From Candidatus Methanogranum gryphiswaldense (GTDB lineage: Archaea; Thermoplasmatota; Thermoplasmata; Methanomassiliicoccales; Methanomethylophilaceae), in the NCBI GenBank assembly GCA_019262145.1, contig CP076745.1:1175093-1239092 (forward strand): 64,000 bases of DNA. Direction: 5' to 3'. The notes under the pieces are model-generated. The model did no database searches, was not told the origin of the DNA, and was given only the letters and a program-made list of their open reading frames with translations. How positions within the stretch are numbered: the stretch's first letter is position 1; the number at the start of each line of letters is the position of its first letter. Shown here one piece after another: positions 28,596 through 37,966 of this stretch. The position numbers and the translations under genes were made by a program.

Positions 28596-29456
28596 TCAGT
28601 TGTCTGATATCGGCTTGCTGTTCTCCATCAATCTCTGATTGATCCCGTCTGCCTGTTCCTTTGGAAGTAACATGGTCGTGACCTCCATGAAGGGATGCTT
28701 TGAACCTTCGATTATCTTTACGTCGTCCAAGGTCCGTAGACCCCATTTCTCTGCTGTCTTCTCCAAACCTAACGGTACCTCTAAATTATTGGGTTCCAAA
28801 ACTATGGCCTTGAAGGTCTTCAGACCTAATTTCTTGGCAGCCATGACCCTATGATGACCGTCCACGACTAGATATCCTTTGAGTCTCTTTATTACGATCA
28901 AAGGCTCATTTAAACCTCTTTTGATCTCATATTGCCTTCCGATGAGCTCGTCCATATAGACCTCTTTCTGCGTAGGTATCAATTGATCGATAAGGACGTC
29001 CTGGTTTGATACCCTGAGCTTTATTCCGTTCTGCTTCTCCATGAAATTCTTGACGGACATTACTTTCCCCGGTCTTGATTTTTCGATCTGAGACCTTACT
29101 ATGTCTATATTGGAGATTATACCGACGAGTTTACGGTCCTCATCCACTACTGGGAGATTCCTGAGTCCGTACCTAAAAAGAATGCGCGTAGCATCATCTA
29201 TTGACATTGAAGGGATAGCACAAAGCGTACCGCGACTCATTACCTCTCTCATCTTAGCATTAGGGGTATCAATATGCCTAAGAAGCTCCTTCGCAGAGAC
29301 ATATCCTAAAAGATAACCGTTCTCGACTATGGGGAATCCGTGAAAATTTGAACTTATGATCTTCTGCCTTACCTGCCAGACCGTCATATCTGGTGAAACA
29401 CACTGGACGTTACGGATCATGTATTCGCCGACTGTCGCATCTGCCATTTTTATCAT
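28596..29456 (-). CDS. CBS-domain protein with ParB-like (SerK-type) C-terminal domain
   Basis: A 286-residue protein. Two CBS domains (about residues 10-130) form a nucleotide-sensing Bateman module. They are followed by a ParB/sulfiredoxin-like domain with VVDGHHRVMAAKKLG near residue 208. An archaeal ParB-like protein of this superfamily, SerK, is an ADP-dependent serine kinase, so a small-molecule kinase regulated by adenine nucleotides is a fair guess. The partner genes of chromosome partitioning are absent here. The ATG at 29447 is an alternative start. Confidence 0.8.
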   Translation of the reverse strand: MIKMADATVGEYMIRNVQCVSPDMTVWQVRQKIISSNFHGFPIVENGYLLGYVSAKELLRHIDTPNAKMREVMSRGTLCAIPSMSIDDATRILFRYGLRNLPVVDEDRKLVGIISNIDIVRSQIEKSRPGKVMSVKNFMEKQNGIKLRVSNQDVLIDQLIPTQKEVYMDELIGRQYEIKRGLNEPLIVIKRLKGYLVVDGHHRVMAAKKLGLKTFKAIVLEPNNLEVPLGLEKTAEKWGLRTLDDVKIIEGSKHPFMEVTTMLLPKEQADGINQRLMENSKPISDN

Positions 29457-29718
29457 CTAGGTGATACGCACGCATGTGTTAATATTTTCCCGATGCGCAC
29501 CTACCTATTATAGATACTCTATATAGAACAACGATAACAACCGTGCAATAATTGGTCAAACTTATCAAATCGAACGAATTTTAAGATCAAAATATTAACT
29601 GGATGTATAATATATCCTAAAAACCAATACTTTTTTAATAGACAATCTGGGTGGCTTAAATATTTTCAATTGTTAAAAACTAACCATTAAATACCACCGC
29701 TTAATATGGTGTTTTGTT
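29457..29718. other. AT-rich intergenic region
   Basis: No gene is seen between the divergent CBS-ParB gene and tRNA-Asp. A TTTAAATATT-like promoter element precedes the tRNA. Confidence 0.55.
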
Positions 29719-29791
29719 GCCCTGGTAGTGTAGTGGCCTATCATGAAGCCCTGTCGAGGCTTCGACACGGATTCGAATTCCGTCCAGGGCG
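29719..29791 (+). tRNA. tRNA-Asp (GUC)
   Basis: The acceptor stem pairs GCCCTGG with CCAGGGC, followed by discriminator G. The anticodon stem AAGCC/GGCTT encloses loop CTGTCGA (anticodon GTC at 29753-29755), and the T stem is ACGGA/TCCGT with loop TTCGAAT. CCA is not encoded and a TTTT run follows. Confidence 0.96.
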
Positions 29792-29969
29792 CTTTTCCAT
29801 TCCTTAATTGCATATCTGTTTGTTTTATTCAGAAATTTGTCAATACAATAATTGTCATTATTGCGCATAATATGACACGAATCAAAATTAATTTTTATAT
29901 ACATACAATAAAACTCTTAAACGTTTAATAACACGAATTACATATTTTTATACTTCCAATCTATCTCGA

Positions 29970-31073
29970 ATGACAGTGATAACACTGAATGCTAAAGTTT
30001 TAACAATTGCAATATTAGCTGCGATGATTGCATCCAGCATATGTTACATTGACATTGGAAACTCTAATGGTGAAAGTAATGAACCCTTCTACATTACAGA
30101 TTCTAACGGAAATGTTGTCGAATTCGAACAAACATCCGAACATGTGATTATCCTTGGTTATGGATATGCTCTAAGCACAATTGACCTTGGATGCGAAGAA
30201 AACATTGTAGGAGTGGATTACTATACTGCTAAATACCTGGTAGAAGCAGGAGAAACACAATTTGAAGACCTCGATATCGGAAATTTCTACAATTCCGACG
30301 GATGTGTCCAAATAGCGACCGCCATACTTCAGATGAGCGAGGATGGAACATTCGATCTTGAAACCGATTGGATTATCGCACCTAGCTACTCATACATAAC
30401 TAAAAGTGGTGGACTTATCGATATTCTCAACGAATACATTGGAGAGGGAGAATACAATCTAATAACACTAGTAGGAACAGCCACCTCCTACGACGATGTA
30501 ATGGAAGTCATCGATGACCTCGGACAGATCCTAGGTGCAGATTCTAGCAGCATCCTGGAAGAGATGGAATATGTGCAGTACACCATCACTAAGACTGTAG
30601 AAGATAACGATCTGTCAGGTGCCGCAGCCATCCAAATCAGTTCAAGTGGAAAAGTATACAACACAAGTCTAATGACTTCGATTATTACAGAGATCCTCAA
30701 CGGAGTCAATGCAGGAAATAACGGTGGCACAGTCACAAGTTACAGTGCAGACTACAGTGCCATACTCCAGATGGCATCACAATATGAGAACACTGTGATA
30801 TTTGTGGACAGCAGCTACTCTGGAATAGCGGATCTAAAAAATTACCTATCTGATTATGACGTCGTTGTCATAGAGCATCAATGGGATAATATCTGCCCAG
30901 AAGTTACAAATTGTCTTTGGGTGATGGCGTGTGCCTTATATCCTGACTATTTCACAGGTGACGTTCCGACAGTTCCAGCAGAAGAAGACAACACTTTGCT
31001 GTATCTAGGGATCGGTATTGCTGCTGCTGTAATAATTGCAGTGGTAGCTGTAATATTGATCAGAAAACACTGA
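29970..31073 (+). CDS. FecB/BtuF-type substrate-binding protein, C-terminally membrane-anchored
   Basis: A 367-residue extracytoplasmic binding protein. It has an N-terminal hydrophobic signal or anchor (residues 8-28), then a two-lobed TroA/BtuF-type domain, an acidic linker (VPAEEDN), and a C-terminal membrane helix ending in IRKH. It lacks the dockerin-like repeats of the two other binding proteins in this region. It is followed by its permease and ATPase on the same strand, making a complete importer for a metal chelate or corrinoid. TATA-like element at 29943-29954. Confidence 0.8.
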   Translation: MTVITLNAKVLTIAILAAMIASSICYIDIGNSNGESNEPFYITDSNGNVVEFEQTSEHVIILGYGYALSTIDLGCEENIVGVDYYTAKYLVEAGETQFEDLDIGNFYNSDGCVQIATAILQMSEDGTFDLETDWIIAPSYSYITKSGGLIDILNEYIGEGEYNLITLVGTATSYDDVMEVIDDLGQILGADSSSILEEMEYVQYTITKTVEDNDLSGAAAIQISSSGKVYNTSLMTSIITEILNGVNAGNNGGTVTSYSADYSAILQMASQYENTVIFVDSSYSGIADLKNYLSDYDVVVIEHQWDNICPEVTNCLWVMACALYPDYFTGDVPTVPAEEDNTLLYLGIGIAAAVIIAVVAVILIRKH

Positions 31074-31107
31074 TAAACTCTTTATCATAAAATCCGCTGA
31101 GGGGTCG

Positions 31108-32130
31108 ATGGAAAAAAAGAAAGGACGTATCCGCACATTGGTGGCAATCATCGTTTTGATTGTCATAACAATGACGGCAATACTCTTGGACCTCGGATGG
31201 GCCAACTGGCCCCTCAGCATCTCAGAAGTCATAGACGTTCTGCTAGGTGGAGGTTCCACTGTGAACAGGACCATCGTCCTTGACATCAACCTTCCAAGGG
31301 TGGTCATGGGACTGTTCGTAGGAGCTGGATTAGCAGTCGCAGGAGCTGTGATGCAGGCCATATTCAAAAATCCAATGGCCTCACCCTACATACTCGGTCT
31401 TTCCAACGGAGCGGCCCTTGGCGCAGCAATAGGCATGGTATTCACAATCTCCTTCATCCCGATCGCTATTACCGTACCGGTACTTGCATTCATTTTCTGT
31501 CTTGGAACTATGATACTAGTATATTCCCTTTCAAGAGTAGGTGGAACCACCCAAACTGAAACTCTTCTATTGTCAGGTATTGCTGTAAGCGCTCTCCTAT
31601 CGGCATTGGTCTCACTTATGACGTTCCTTGCAGGTGACCAAATGGAAGGGATTGTCTTTTGGACTATGGGAAGTCTTTCAAAAGCTACGTGGTCAAATCT
31701 AATGTTCGTGATACCCGTTATCTCCGTTGGTATCTTCATAATGACCACGATGTCCAGAGAGATCAATGCGATGATGCTGGGCGATGCCCATGCGATGGAT
31801 CTCGGCGTGGATGTTCGCAGAGTCCGTATATTGCTCCTGGTCTGTACCACACTTGTTGTTGCTGCCGCAGTATCATTTGTCGGTGTGATCGGATTCGTAG
31901 GACTTGTGATCCCACACGTAGTTCGTTTGATAGTGGGACCAGACAACAGAATAGTGATACCCATCACAATTTTTGCAGGCGCCTCATACCTGGTGATCTG
32001 CGATTACATTGCTCATTGCATGTACGGCATTTCCGGTGTATTGCCAATCGGAATAATCACGGCTATAATCGGTGGTCCTTACTTCATCTACCTGTTGCGT
32101 AGAAGAAAACACGAGGTGGGATGGAATTGA
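31108..32130 (+). CDS. FecCD/BtuC-type ABC permease
   Basis: A 340-residue permease with about nine or ten membrane helices. Family motifs are present: LPRVVMGLFVGAGLAVAGAVMQ, KNPMASPYILGLSNGAALGA and the C-terminal GVIGFVGLVIPHVVR, where the coupling helix meets the ATPase. It lies 34 bp after the binding-protein gene and overlaps the ATPase gene by 10 bp. It imports a siderophore-, haem- or corrinoid-type substrate. Confidence 0.92.
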   Translation: MEKKKGRIRTLVAIIVLIVITMTAILLDLGWANWPLSISEVIDVLLGGGSTVNRTIVLDINLPRVVMGLFVGAGLAVAGAVMQAIFKNPMASPYILGLSNGAALGAAIGMVFTISFIPIAITVPVLAFIFCLGTMILVYSLSRVGGTTQTETLLLSGIAVSALLSALVSLMTFLAGDQMEGIVFWTMGSLSKATWSNLMFVIPVISVGIFIMTTMSREINAMMLGDAHAMDLGVDVRRVRILLLVCTTLVVAAAVSFVGVIGFVGLVIPHVVRLIVGPDNRIVIPITIFAGASYLVICDYIAHCMYGISGVLPIGIITAIIGGPYFIYLLRRRKHEVGWN

Positions 32131-32915
32131 CACTAAAAGTAAGAGACCTCAAATTTTACTACGATAAGAAAATAGTACTTGATGGTATTGACCTTGATAT
32201 CAGAGAAGGAGAATTACTTGGAATACTAGGCCCGAATGGTTGTGGAAAGACAACTCTATTAAAAAATCTGAATAAGAATCTTTCACCACATGAAGGATGT
32301 GTTTTGATTGATGATACAGATCTGGAAGAACTTTCAAAGAAAGAAGTTGCCAAGACCATTGCCGTCGTACCGCAAACAAATGAGATCCGCTTTGCATTCA
32401 CCGTAAAAGATATCGTATCAATGGGCAGACTTCCTTTCACAAGAGCATTCGAAGGTGAATCCCATAAAGATATAGACATAATAAACAGCGCAATGCAAAG
32501 AACAGGTATTTGCGAATTTTCTGAAAGATACATCAACACCATGAGCGGGGGAGAACGCCAAAGGGTCATAATCGCTAGAGCATTGGCACAAACTCCCAAA
32601 ATACTTTTGATGGATGAACCCACTCTGCATCTAGATATCAACACTCAATTCGATGTTTTGGATCTTGTATATGAATTATCAAAAAAAGAAAATCTTGCCG
32701 TGGTCGTTGTTTCTCACGACCTAGCAATGGTGGCTAGATACTGCGACCGTATAGTGCTTATCAAAGATCACAAGATCCACTCTATGGGCACACTTGATGA
32801 GGTCCTGACACCGGAAAATATGGATCTGGTATTTGGTGTTGATGCTGAACTCAGCATTGACGAGAAAACAGGAAAACGCACTGTAGTGCTTCATGGTTCT
32901 ACGAAGAGACTTTAA
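32121..32915 (+). CDS. FecE/BtuD-type ABC ATPase
   Basis: A 264-residue ATPase. Walker A is LGPNGCGKTT, the signature is MSGGERQRV, Walker B is LLMDEPTLHLD, and the switch histidine is in VVSHD. It completes the importer encoded from 29970. Its stop lies inside the segment duplicated near 50 kb together with panD. Confidence 0.93.
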   Translation: MELTLKVRDLKFYYDKKIVLDGIDLDIREGELLGILGPNGCGKTTLLKNLNKNLSPHEGCVLIDDTDLEELSKKEVAKTIAVVPQTNEIRFAFTVKDIVSMGRLPFTRAFEGESHKDIDIINSAMQRTGICEFSERYINTMSGGERQRVIIARALAQTPKILLMDEPTLHLDINTQFDVLDLVYELSKKENLAVVVVSHDLAMVARYCDRIVLIKDHKIHSMGTLDEVLTPENMDLVFGVDAELSIDEKTGKRTVVLHGSTKRL

Positions 32916-33315
32916 CGTCAAACGTCGGACCGAAAGTATCTTTTATTGCATATGGATAAAGAATATCATGCGTTGGATGTTGCGCGGAAAGATCCACAGA
33001 GCCACTGTGACGGAGACCAGACTCGATTACGAGGGCAGCATAACCGTTGATCAGGACCTTCTAGATAAATCCGGCATATGGCTCGGAGAAAGGGTCAGCA
33101 TAGCTAACGTCAACAACGGTGCCCGCTTTGATACATATACCCTTCCCGGGGAAAGAGGTTCGGGCATCATAGCCATCAACGGCGCCGCAGCACACCTTTG
33201 TAACGTAGGTGACAAGATAATCATCATGGGATACGAACTCACTGACGAGCAGATAAACGCGAAAGTTGTCCTCGTTAACGAATACAACGAACCAGTCAAA
33301 GAATTCATTTATTGA
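32909..33315 (+). repeat. Duplicated panD segment, copy 1
   Basis: The whole panD gene plus about 60 bp of promoter and the last few bases of the ATPase gene recur at 50003-50408. The first 90 or so coding bases differ at almost no position. Confidence 0.85.
32968..33315 (+). CDS. panD: Aspartate 1-decarboxylase (pyruvoyl-dependent), copy 1
   Basis: Makes beta-alanine from aspartate. The 115-residue proenzyme has the conserved N-terminus ([11 protein letters not shown]), the self-cleavage site Gly-Ser in YEGSIT (serine becomes the pyruvoyl group), NNGARF and PGERGSG, and NGAAAHL. A TTTTATTG TATA-like element lies about 25 bp before ATG 32968. PanD is mainly bacterial; most archaea use a PLP-dependent decarboxylase, so acquisition from bacteria is likely. 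A second copy at 50061 differs at only a modest number of residues. Confidence 0.95.
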   Translation: MRWMLRGKIHRATVTETRLDYEGSITVDQDLLDKSGIWLGERVSIANVNNGARFDTYTLPGERGSGIIAINGAAAHLCNVGDKIIIMGYELTDEQINAKVVLVNEYNEPVKEFIY

Positions 33316-33396
33316 CCTATGTCAGGTATGCTACAATGGCCTAATATCTGATGCCAATAAAACAATGATTTATACTTATCTTACATTATGCCATGT

Positions 33397-34200
33397 ATGT
33401 TGGATTATCCATCCAAATCTGTCAATCCCAATTCATTCGTACGTTCAAAATTTGAAAAAGCTTTAGATTTATGGAAAACTGACCCGAAAAATGAAAAGAT
33501 AAAAGATATTCTTCTTGATAACATAGAAAAAAGATGTTCTGATTCTATGGTCCTGCTAGGAGACATATATGTCGATGGAACTGAAGAAGAAAAGAAAATA
33601 GCATTGGATCTTTTCATAAGAGCGGCAGAAATGGGAAATGATTCGGGTATGAGGAATGCAGGATACCTGCTTGCCATCGGCATAGGGTGTGAACGCAATA
33701 AAAAGAAGGCCGCTGAATGGTATATAAAAGCGGGAAATGCAGGAAACGCAAAGGCACAATGCAATATCGGAGTCATGTACGACTTTGGAAATGGCGTTTC
33801 CCAGAATTTTGAAGAAGCCGTCAAATGGTTCAAAAGATCAGCAGAGAACGGATACTCCAGAGGAATGACCAACCTAGGGATGATGTATCTTGAAGGTAAA
33901 GGTATAGAAAAAGATCCCATTGAAGCTCAAAAATGGTTCATTAAATCTGGATCCCCCAGAGCACTTTACAAACTATCGGAAATGTATCTTGAGGGATCTG
34001 ATGTTGAAAAGAACGAAACCCTTGGGATGTCATACCTCTTAAAAGCTGCTGATGCAAAGAATTCTAAAGCAATGTACCGCCTTGCAACAATTAAAGAAAA
34101 AGACGATATGACTCTCGCATTATCACTTTATAAAGAAGCTGCCGCAAAAAGGAATAAAGATGCAATTGCGAGACTTGTAGAAATAGAAAAATATAAATGA
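33397..34200 (+). CDS. Sel1-like repeat protein
   Basis: A 267-residue protein of about six Sel1-type TPR-like repeats. The pattern A-x-x-x-L-G-x-x-Y-x-x-G-x-G-V-x-x-[ND]-x-x-x-A-x-x-W-[YF]-x-K-[AS]-A is clear (for example CNIGVMYDFGNGVSQNFEEAVKWFKRSA). There is no signal peptide or membrane segment. The ATG at 33397 is preferred over 33388 because the TATA-like box lies 24-28 bp upstream, implying a leaderless transcript. An operator of the cluster overlaps its start, so it belongs to the same regulon. Likely a protein-protein adaptor. Confidence 0.85.
   Translation: MLDYPSKSVNPNSFVRSKFEKALDLWKTDPKNEKIKDILLDNIEKRCSDSMVLLGDIYVDGTEEEKKIALDLFIRAAEMGNDSGMRNAGYLLAIGIGCERNKKKAAEWYIKAGNAGNAKAQCNIGVMYDFGNGVSQNFEEAVKWFKRSAENGYSRGMTNLGMMYLEGKGIEKDPIEAQKWFIKSGSPRALYKLSEMYLEGSDVEKNETLGMSYLLKAADAKNSKAMYRLATIKEKDDMTLALSLYKEAAAKRNKDAIARLVEIEKYK
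33400..33416. promoter_or_regulatory. Operator, TTGGA-N7-TCCAA family (Sel1 gene)
   Basis: TTGGATTATCCATCCAA. It starts about 27 bp downstream of a TATA-like box (33369-33377) and overlaps the first codons of the Sel1-repeat gene, which argues for a repressor covering the start site. Confidence 0.7.
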
Positions 34201-34244
34201 CCGCTGTGAAACCTCTATAAAAATTCAAAATAACGAATGTGCCA

Positions 34245-35114
34245 TCAAGCCTCTGTCTTCTCTGGCTCCTTAGAAACTTCATCTTTTGAGACTTTCATTT
34301 TGAGGGCGGCCGCCATCTTTGCACCAGGTACGTTCTCGTCAGTCATTGGTATTGCATCCCTGAGTATGACATGAGGTCTTCCCTCATCCTCGATGACCTT
34401 TGATGTCACGCCGTATACAACCTTGAGATTCTCCTCGCTTATGACCTCTAGCGGTGTACCCACATCGTAGATGTTGCCTTGGTACATAAGTATGACCTCA
34501 TCTGCGAACTTTGATGCTATGTTGATGTCGTGACTTATCATTATTATCAATATGTTCTTCTCGATCGACAATTCTTTCAGCATCTTAGTAACATCGATCT
34601 GGTGCCTCACATCAAGATTTGAAGTTGGTTCATCCAGTAGAAGTATCTTAGGTTCCTGGACCAACCCCCTTGCCAACATGACCTTCTGATGTTGACCTGC
34701 AGAGAGCTCATTGAATGGCCTCATGGCAAGATGCGATATCCCCAACATCTTTAGGGTATCATAAACGATGTCAAGATCGTTATCCAACGATTTCCATTTA
34801 CTGTGGGGATGTCTTCCCATGAGGACCGTGTCTACCACTGTGAGGGGGAACGTATCATTGGCAGAATAGGGAACATAACCAACACTCTTTGCCATCTCCT
34901 TTATCGTTATATCCTTTACATCCTTCCCATCAAGTAATACGGCCCCAGAATCTGGAGATAATATCTTGTTTATGCAGTGTATCAATGTTGACTTGCCGAC
35001 ACCATTTGGCCCTAATATCGATACGAACTTGGCTCCATCCAAGTCCAACGATATGTCGTTGAGTACGGGTACACTAGAATATCCGAACTCCACATTATCT
35101 ATCTTCAAATGCAT
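34245..35114 (-). CDS. FecE/BtuD-type ABC ATPase
   Basis: A 289-residue ATPase. Walker A is LGPNGVGKST, the signature is the variant LSAGQHQK, Walker B is LLLDEPTSNLD, and the H-loop is in MISHD. The C-terminus has a lysine- and glutamate-rich tail of about 25 residues. An AGGTG site six bases before ATG 35114 fixes the start. It is downstream of a binding-protein gene but has its own operator and TATA-like box, so it may serve several of the ATPase-less permease pairs nearby. Confidence 0.92.
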   Translation of the reverse strand: MHLKIDNVEFGYSSVPVLNDISLDLDGAKFVSILGPNGVGKSTLIHCINKILSPDSGAVLLDGKDVKDITIKEMAKSVGYVPYSANDTFPLTVVDTVLMGRHPHSKWKSLDNDLDIVYDTLKMLGISHLAMRPFNELSAGQHQKVMLARGLVQEPKILLLDEPTSNLDVRHQIDVTKMLKELSIEKNILIIMISHDINIASKFADEVILMYQGNIYDVGTPLEVISEENLKVVYGVTSKVIEDEGRPHVILRDAIPMTDENVPGAKMAAALKMKVSKDEVSKEPEKTEA

Positions 35115-35132
35115 TTGATACACCTGTTCATA

Positions 35133-35149
35133 TTGGATATATTATCCAA
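35133..35149. promoter_or_regulatory. Operator, TTGGA-N7-TCCAA family (BtuD-type ATPase)
   Basis: TTGGATATATTATCCAA, a near-perfect palindrome. It lies 19 bp upstream of the ATPase ATG, downstream of a minus-strand TATA-like box near 35174, overlapping the predicted transcription start. Confidence 0.75.
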
Positions 35150-35348
35150 AGTAATAATACATTCTTTCGTATAAATAGATAGGCCTGTATTGAAAAAAAG
35201 GCCCCACAATATTAAAAATCCTTTGTGATCAGACAATCTAGCCCCGCTAATAGATGTGACTGACACACTTTTGACTTCCTTATTATTATTCAATTTATCA
35301 TCTACTATGAATATTAAATTGGATGCGAGCTTTTTGCCCGCATCCATA

Positions 35349-36674
35349 TCATGATCTAGCAGCGATATAATCCGAATAAGTGATAGTTGTGGTCACATCT
35401 TGAGTAACATCAAAATCACCATCAGATTGAGCATCGTTCAAATAGCCCATGAACTCATCAACGAATTCTTGGAAAACCTTATCCGCATAACCTGAGAACA
35501 GATCAGGATACATTATCTCGGCCGCATATGCTACCCTGCACGCAACAGGTATTGCCGCATTGAGATATACCAAATCCTCATAGGATGTGCAATTGAAGAA
35601 ATAACTCATATACTTCTCCCATGTGGATACAATATCTGAATCAGTCTGATTTATGAGGTCCATCGTTCTGAAATTGATCATATGCTGTACGCCATCATAC
35701 TGAGTTATCGCTTCAGTATTTGCCAATTTCACGGAGCTTGTACCTTCCAATTGGGTTATGTTATTACCGCCTGCAAGTTCGGTTATTATCGTATATTGTG
35801 ATTCTGTCTGACATAGGGCGTAATATTGAGAGAAAGCTATACAGGTCTCCTTAGTCTCGACTGTCGATACCTTCTCACTCACATAGTCCAAAATATCATA
35901 ACATGAGTCGACATAATTCAACGCTGTCTCTTCTGTATCGGTACCGAGTAGGAACCCGATGGTCAAGGCAGCATCGATTGAAGATGTCGGGTCTCCACAT
36001 TTGATTATGACAGTAGGTATTCCTGCCGCCTGAAAATCAGAACCGTAACCTCCCAGATTGTCTGTGGTCATAACAAATATCGCACCTATTCCTCCAGAAG
36101 AGTATAATTCAGTATCAATATTCTTTATGTTCAAATATGCAGTGCTATCGATCGATCTGGAATTTCCTGTCGTAAGCAATTCTGCATCACTGCTATACAC
36201 TGGCCCTAATAGTGATGTGTAATCTGTCGATGTGATATATCCTGCAATGCTGTCCAGCCCTCCTATCACAAGGAACAATGATGTCATATCGACATTGACT
36301 GTCACCACATTCTTCAAAGGATAACTCATCTCAACAACATTAGAATCCTGATCTATGACATATACGATCGTAGATTCACGAGATATCAATTTCTCAACTA
36401 TGGCTACATCGGAACTGTCTATTGTCCCATCGTTGTTAGCATCCGCAAGAGGATATTCTTCAAATGATTTGCTTCCGGAAATTATGTCCTTGACAATGGT
36501 CAAATCCTCATCATCGATTGTGTAATCTTGATTTGCATTACCCATTATGGAAAGAGCTGTATCCACATCGATTGAATCACTGCCTTTATTATCATTATGA
36601 ACCAGATAGATCCATGCCCCTGCAATAACAACAACGGCAACGACAACAACGGCTATTATCTTCATATTTGCCAT
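35349..36674 (-). CDS. FecB/BtuF-type binding protein with dockerin-like domain
   Basis: A 441-residue surface protein. It has an N-terminal membrane anchor (residues 5-25). Two dockerin type I-like calcium loops follow at about residues 45-100 (NANQDYTIDDEDL and DANNDGTIDSSDV, each followed by a helix), then a BtuF/FepB-type binding domain to the end. Start ATG 36674 follows a GGTG site. It is divergent from a tandem permease pair and probably supplies it. No cohesin partner is visible in the window. It is paralogous to the protein at 46157. Confidence 0.82.
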   Translation of the reverse strand: MANMKIIAVVVVAVVVIAGAWIYLVHNDNKGSDSIDVDTALSIMGNANQDYTIDDEDLTIVKDIISGSKSFEEYPLADANNDGTIDSSDVAIVEKLISRESTIVYVIDQDSNVVEMSYPLKNVVTVNVDMTSLFLVIGGLDSIAGYITSTDYTSLLGPVYSSDAELLTTGNSRSIDSTAYLNIKNIDTELYSSGGIGAIFVMTTDNLGGYGSDFQAAGIPTVIIKCGDPTSSIDAALTIGFLLGTDTEETALNYVDSCYDILDYVSEKVSTVETKETCIAFSQYYALCQTESQYTIITELAGGNNITQLEGTSSVKLANTEAITQYDGVQHMINFRTMDLINQTDSDIVSTWEKYMSYFFNCTSYEDLVYLNAAIPVACRVAYAAEIMYPDLFSGYADKVFQEFVDEFMGYLNDAQSDGDFDVTQDVTTTITYSDYIAARS

Positions 36675-36809
36675 ATGATTCGCACCTATTTGGCGTACTA
36701 TGTAATAATATTTAATAAAATCGTATATTCAAAGTAACATATAATCTTAAAATTATATTACTTATAAATACTGAGAAAATATGAGCATTCCTAAAGATAG
36801 GTGAGTGAT

Positions 36810-37883
36810 TTGGAAGACCCGAACCCAAAAAATACCTACAAAACTAACTCTTTCAAAAAAATATCACTTATATTCTTCATAGCAGTGATGCTTTGCCTAT
36901 TAGTGATATTTACATCATTCATAGGTACCGATGTCTCTTTTACCCGCTCCTATGAGGTCATAATGGATCACATATGTGGTATTACATACGCCCCGGGAAG
37001 TCCAGATTGGTGGGCGGATTACTACATCTGGAACAATGTCCTGCCTGGTGTCGTAATGTGCATAATTGCAGGAGCTGGCCTCGCCATTGGCGGATGTGTT
37101 ATGCAAAGTATGATGGGGAATCCTTTAGCAGACCCTTATACTACAGGTATATCATCTGGTGCCTGTCTGGGAGCCGTTACCGCCATAATAATGGGATTCT
37201 CATTCTCAACGGTAGCTGGAGAATATGGTATCATCACCAATGCGTTCGTATGCGCATTGATACCTGCGATCATCATAGTCCTATTCTCAAAATACATAAA
37301 TAACTCACCGGCGACCATGATCTTACTGGGCACTGCAATATCCTACTTTTTCAATGCATTGGTCACGTTCATAATGATCGGGACGGATAGTGACACACTC
37401 CAATCAGCATTCCTATGGCAGGTAGGATCCGTGACAAATGCCTCGTGGAGTGACATCCCAATAATGCTCACCATTGTGGTGATATCGTCGCTGGCCGTGG
37501 AATTGGCATCTAGAAAATTTAACATACTGGCATTAGGCGATGATAGTGCCAAAAGCCTTGGTCTTGATGTTGAGAACTTCAGAATATTGTGCCTTATACT
37601 CCTTTCCGTACTTATTGCTTCTATAGTGAGTTACACAGGCATAATCGGATTTGTTGGACTTACATCGCCACATATTGCTAGATTCTTGATCGGCGGTAAC
37701 AATAGATTCGTAATACCCGCCTCAATGGCGATAGGCGCACTTATGCTCACATCTGCCAACGTTATCGCCCGTATGTTGACTTCGACTGCAGACATACCGA
37801 TAGGCGTGATAATGGCTTTCATCGGCAGCCCCATATTCCTATATCTGGTAATAAGAAAAAAATCAGACAGAGAGGTGATCTGA
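36810..37883 (+). CDS. FecCD/BtuC-type ABC permease, pair A first gene
   Basis: About 357 residues with nine or ten membrane helices and the family motifs LPGVVMCIIAGAGLAIGGCVMQ, GNPLADPYTTGISSGACLGA and GIIGFVGLTSPHIAR. The start is taken as TTG 36810 because GGTGA lies five bases upstream; GTG 36801 is the other candidate. TATA-like element near 36767. No palindromic operator is seen here. The adjacent gene is a second permease, so the transporter is probably a permease heterodimer. Confidence 0.88.
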   Translation: MEDPNPKNTYKTNSFKKISLIFFIAVMLCLLVIFTSFIGTDVSFTRSYEVIMDHICGITYAPGSPDWWADYYIWNNVLPGVVMCIIAGAGLAIGGCVMQSMMGNPLADPYTTGISSGACLGAVTAIIMGFSFSTVAGEYGIITNAFVCALIPAIIIVLFSKYINNSPATMILLGTAISYFFNALVTFIMIGTDSDTLQSAFLWQVGSVTNASWSDIPIMLTIVVISSLAVELASRKFNILALGDDSAKSLGLDVENFRILCLILLSVLIASIVSYTGIIGFVGLTSPHIARFLIGGNNRFVIPASMAIGALMLTSANVIARMLTSTADIPIGVIMAFIGSPIFLYLVIRKKSDREVI

Positions 37884-37966
37884 TCACCGATACGGCCCAG
37901 ATATTCAAAGAAAAATATCTTAAAAGTAATCGCCAAAAGATACTATTCATAGCAATATGCATAATA

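Noticed and set aside
28596-29456. ParB chromosome-partition protein
   Set aside because: No parA or parS-like repeats. CBS domains and the GHHR motif fit a SerK-like or metabolic role better.
36690-36706. Operator upstream of the binding protein at 35349
   Set aside because: Only TTGG of one half-site is present; the other half is absent.
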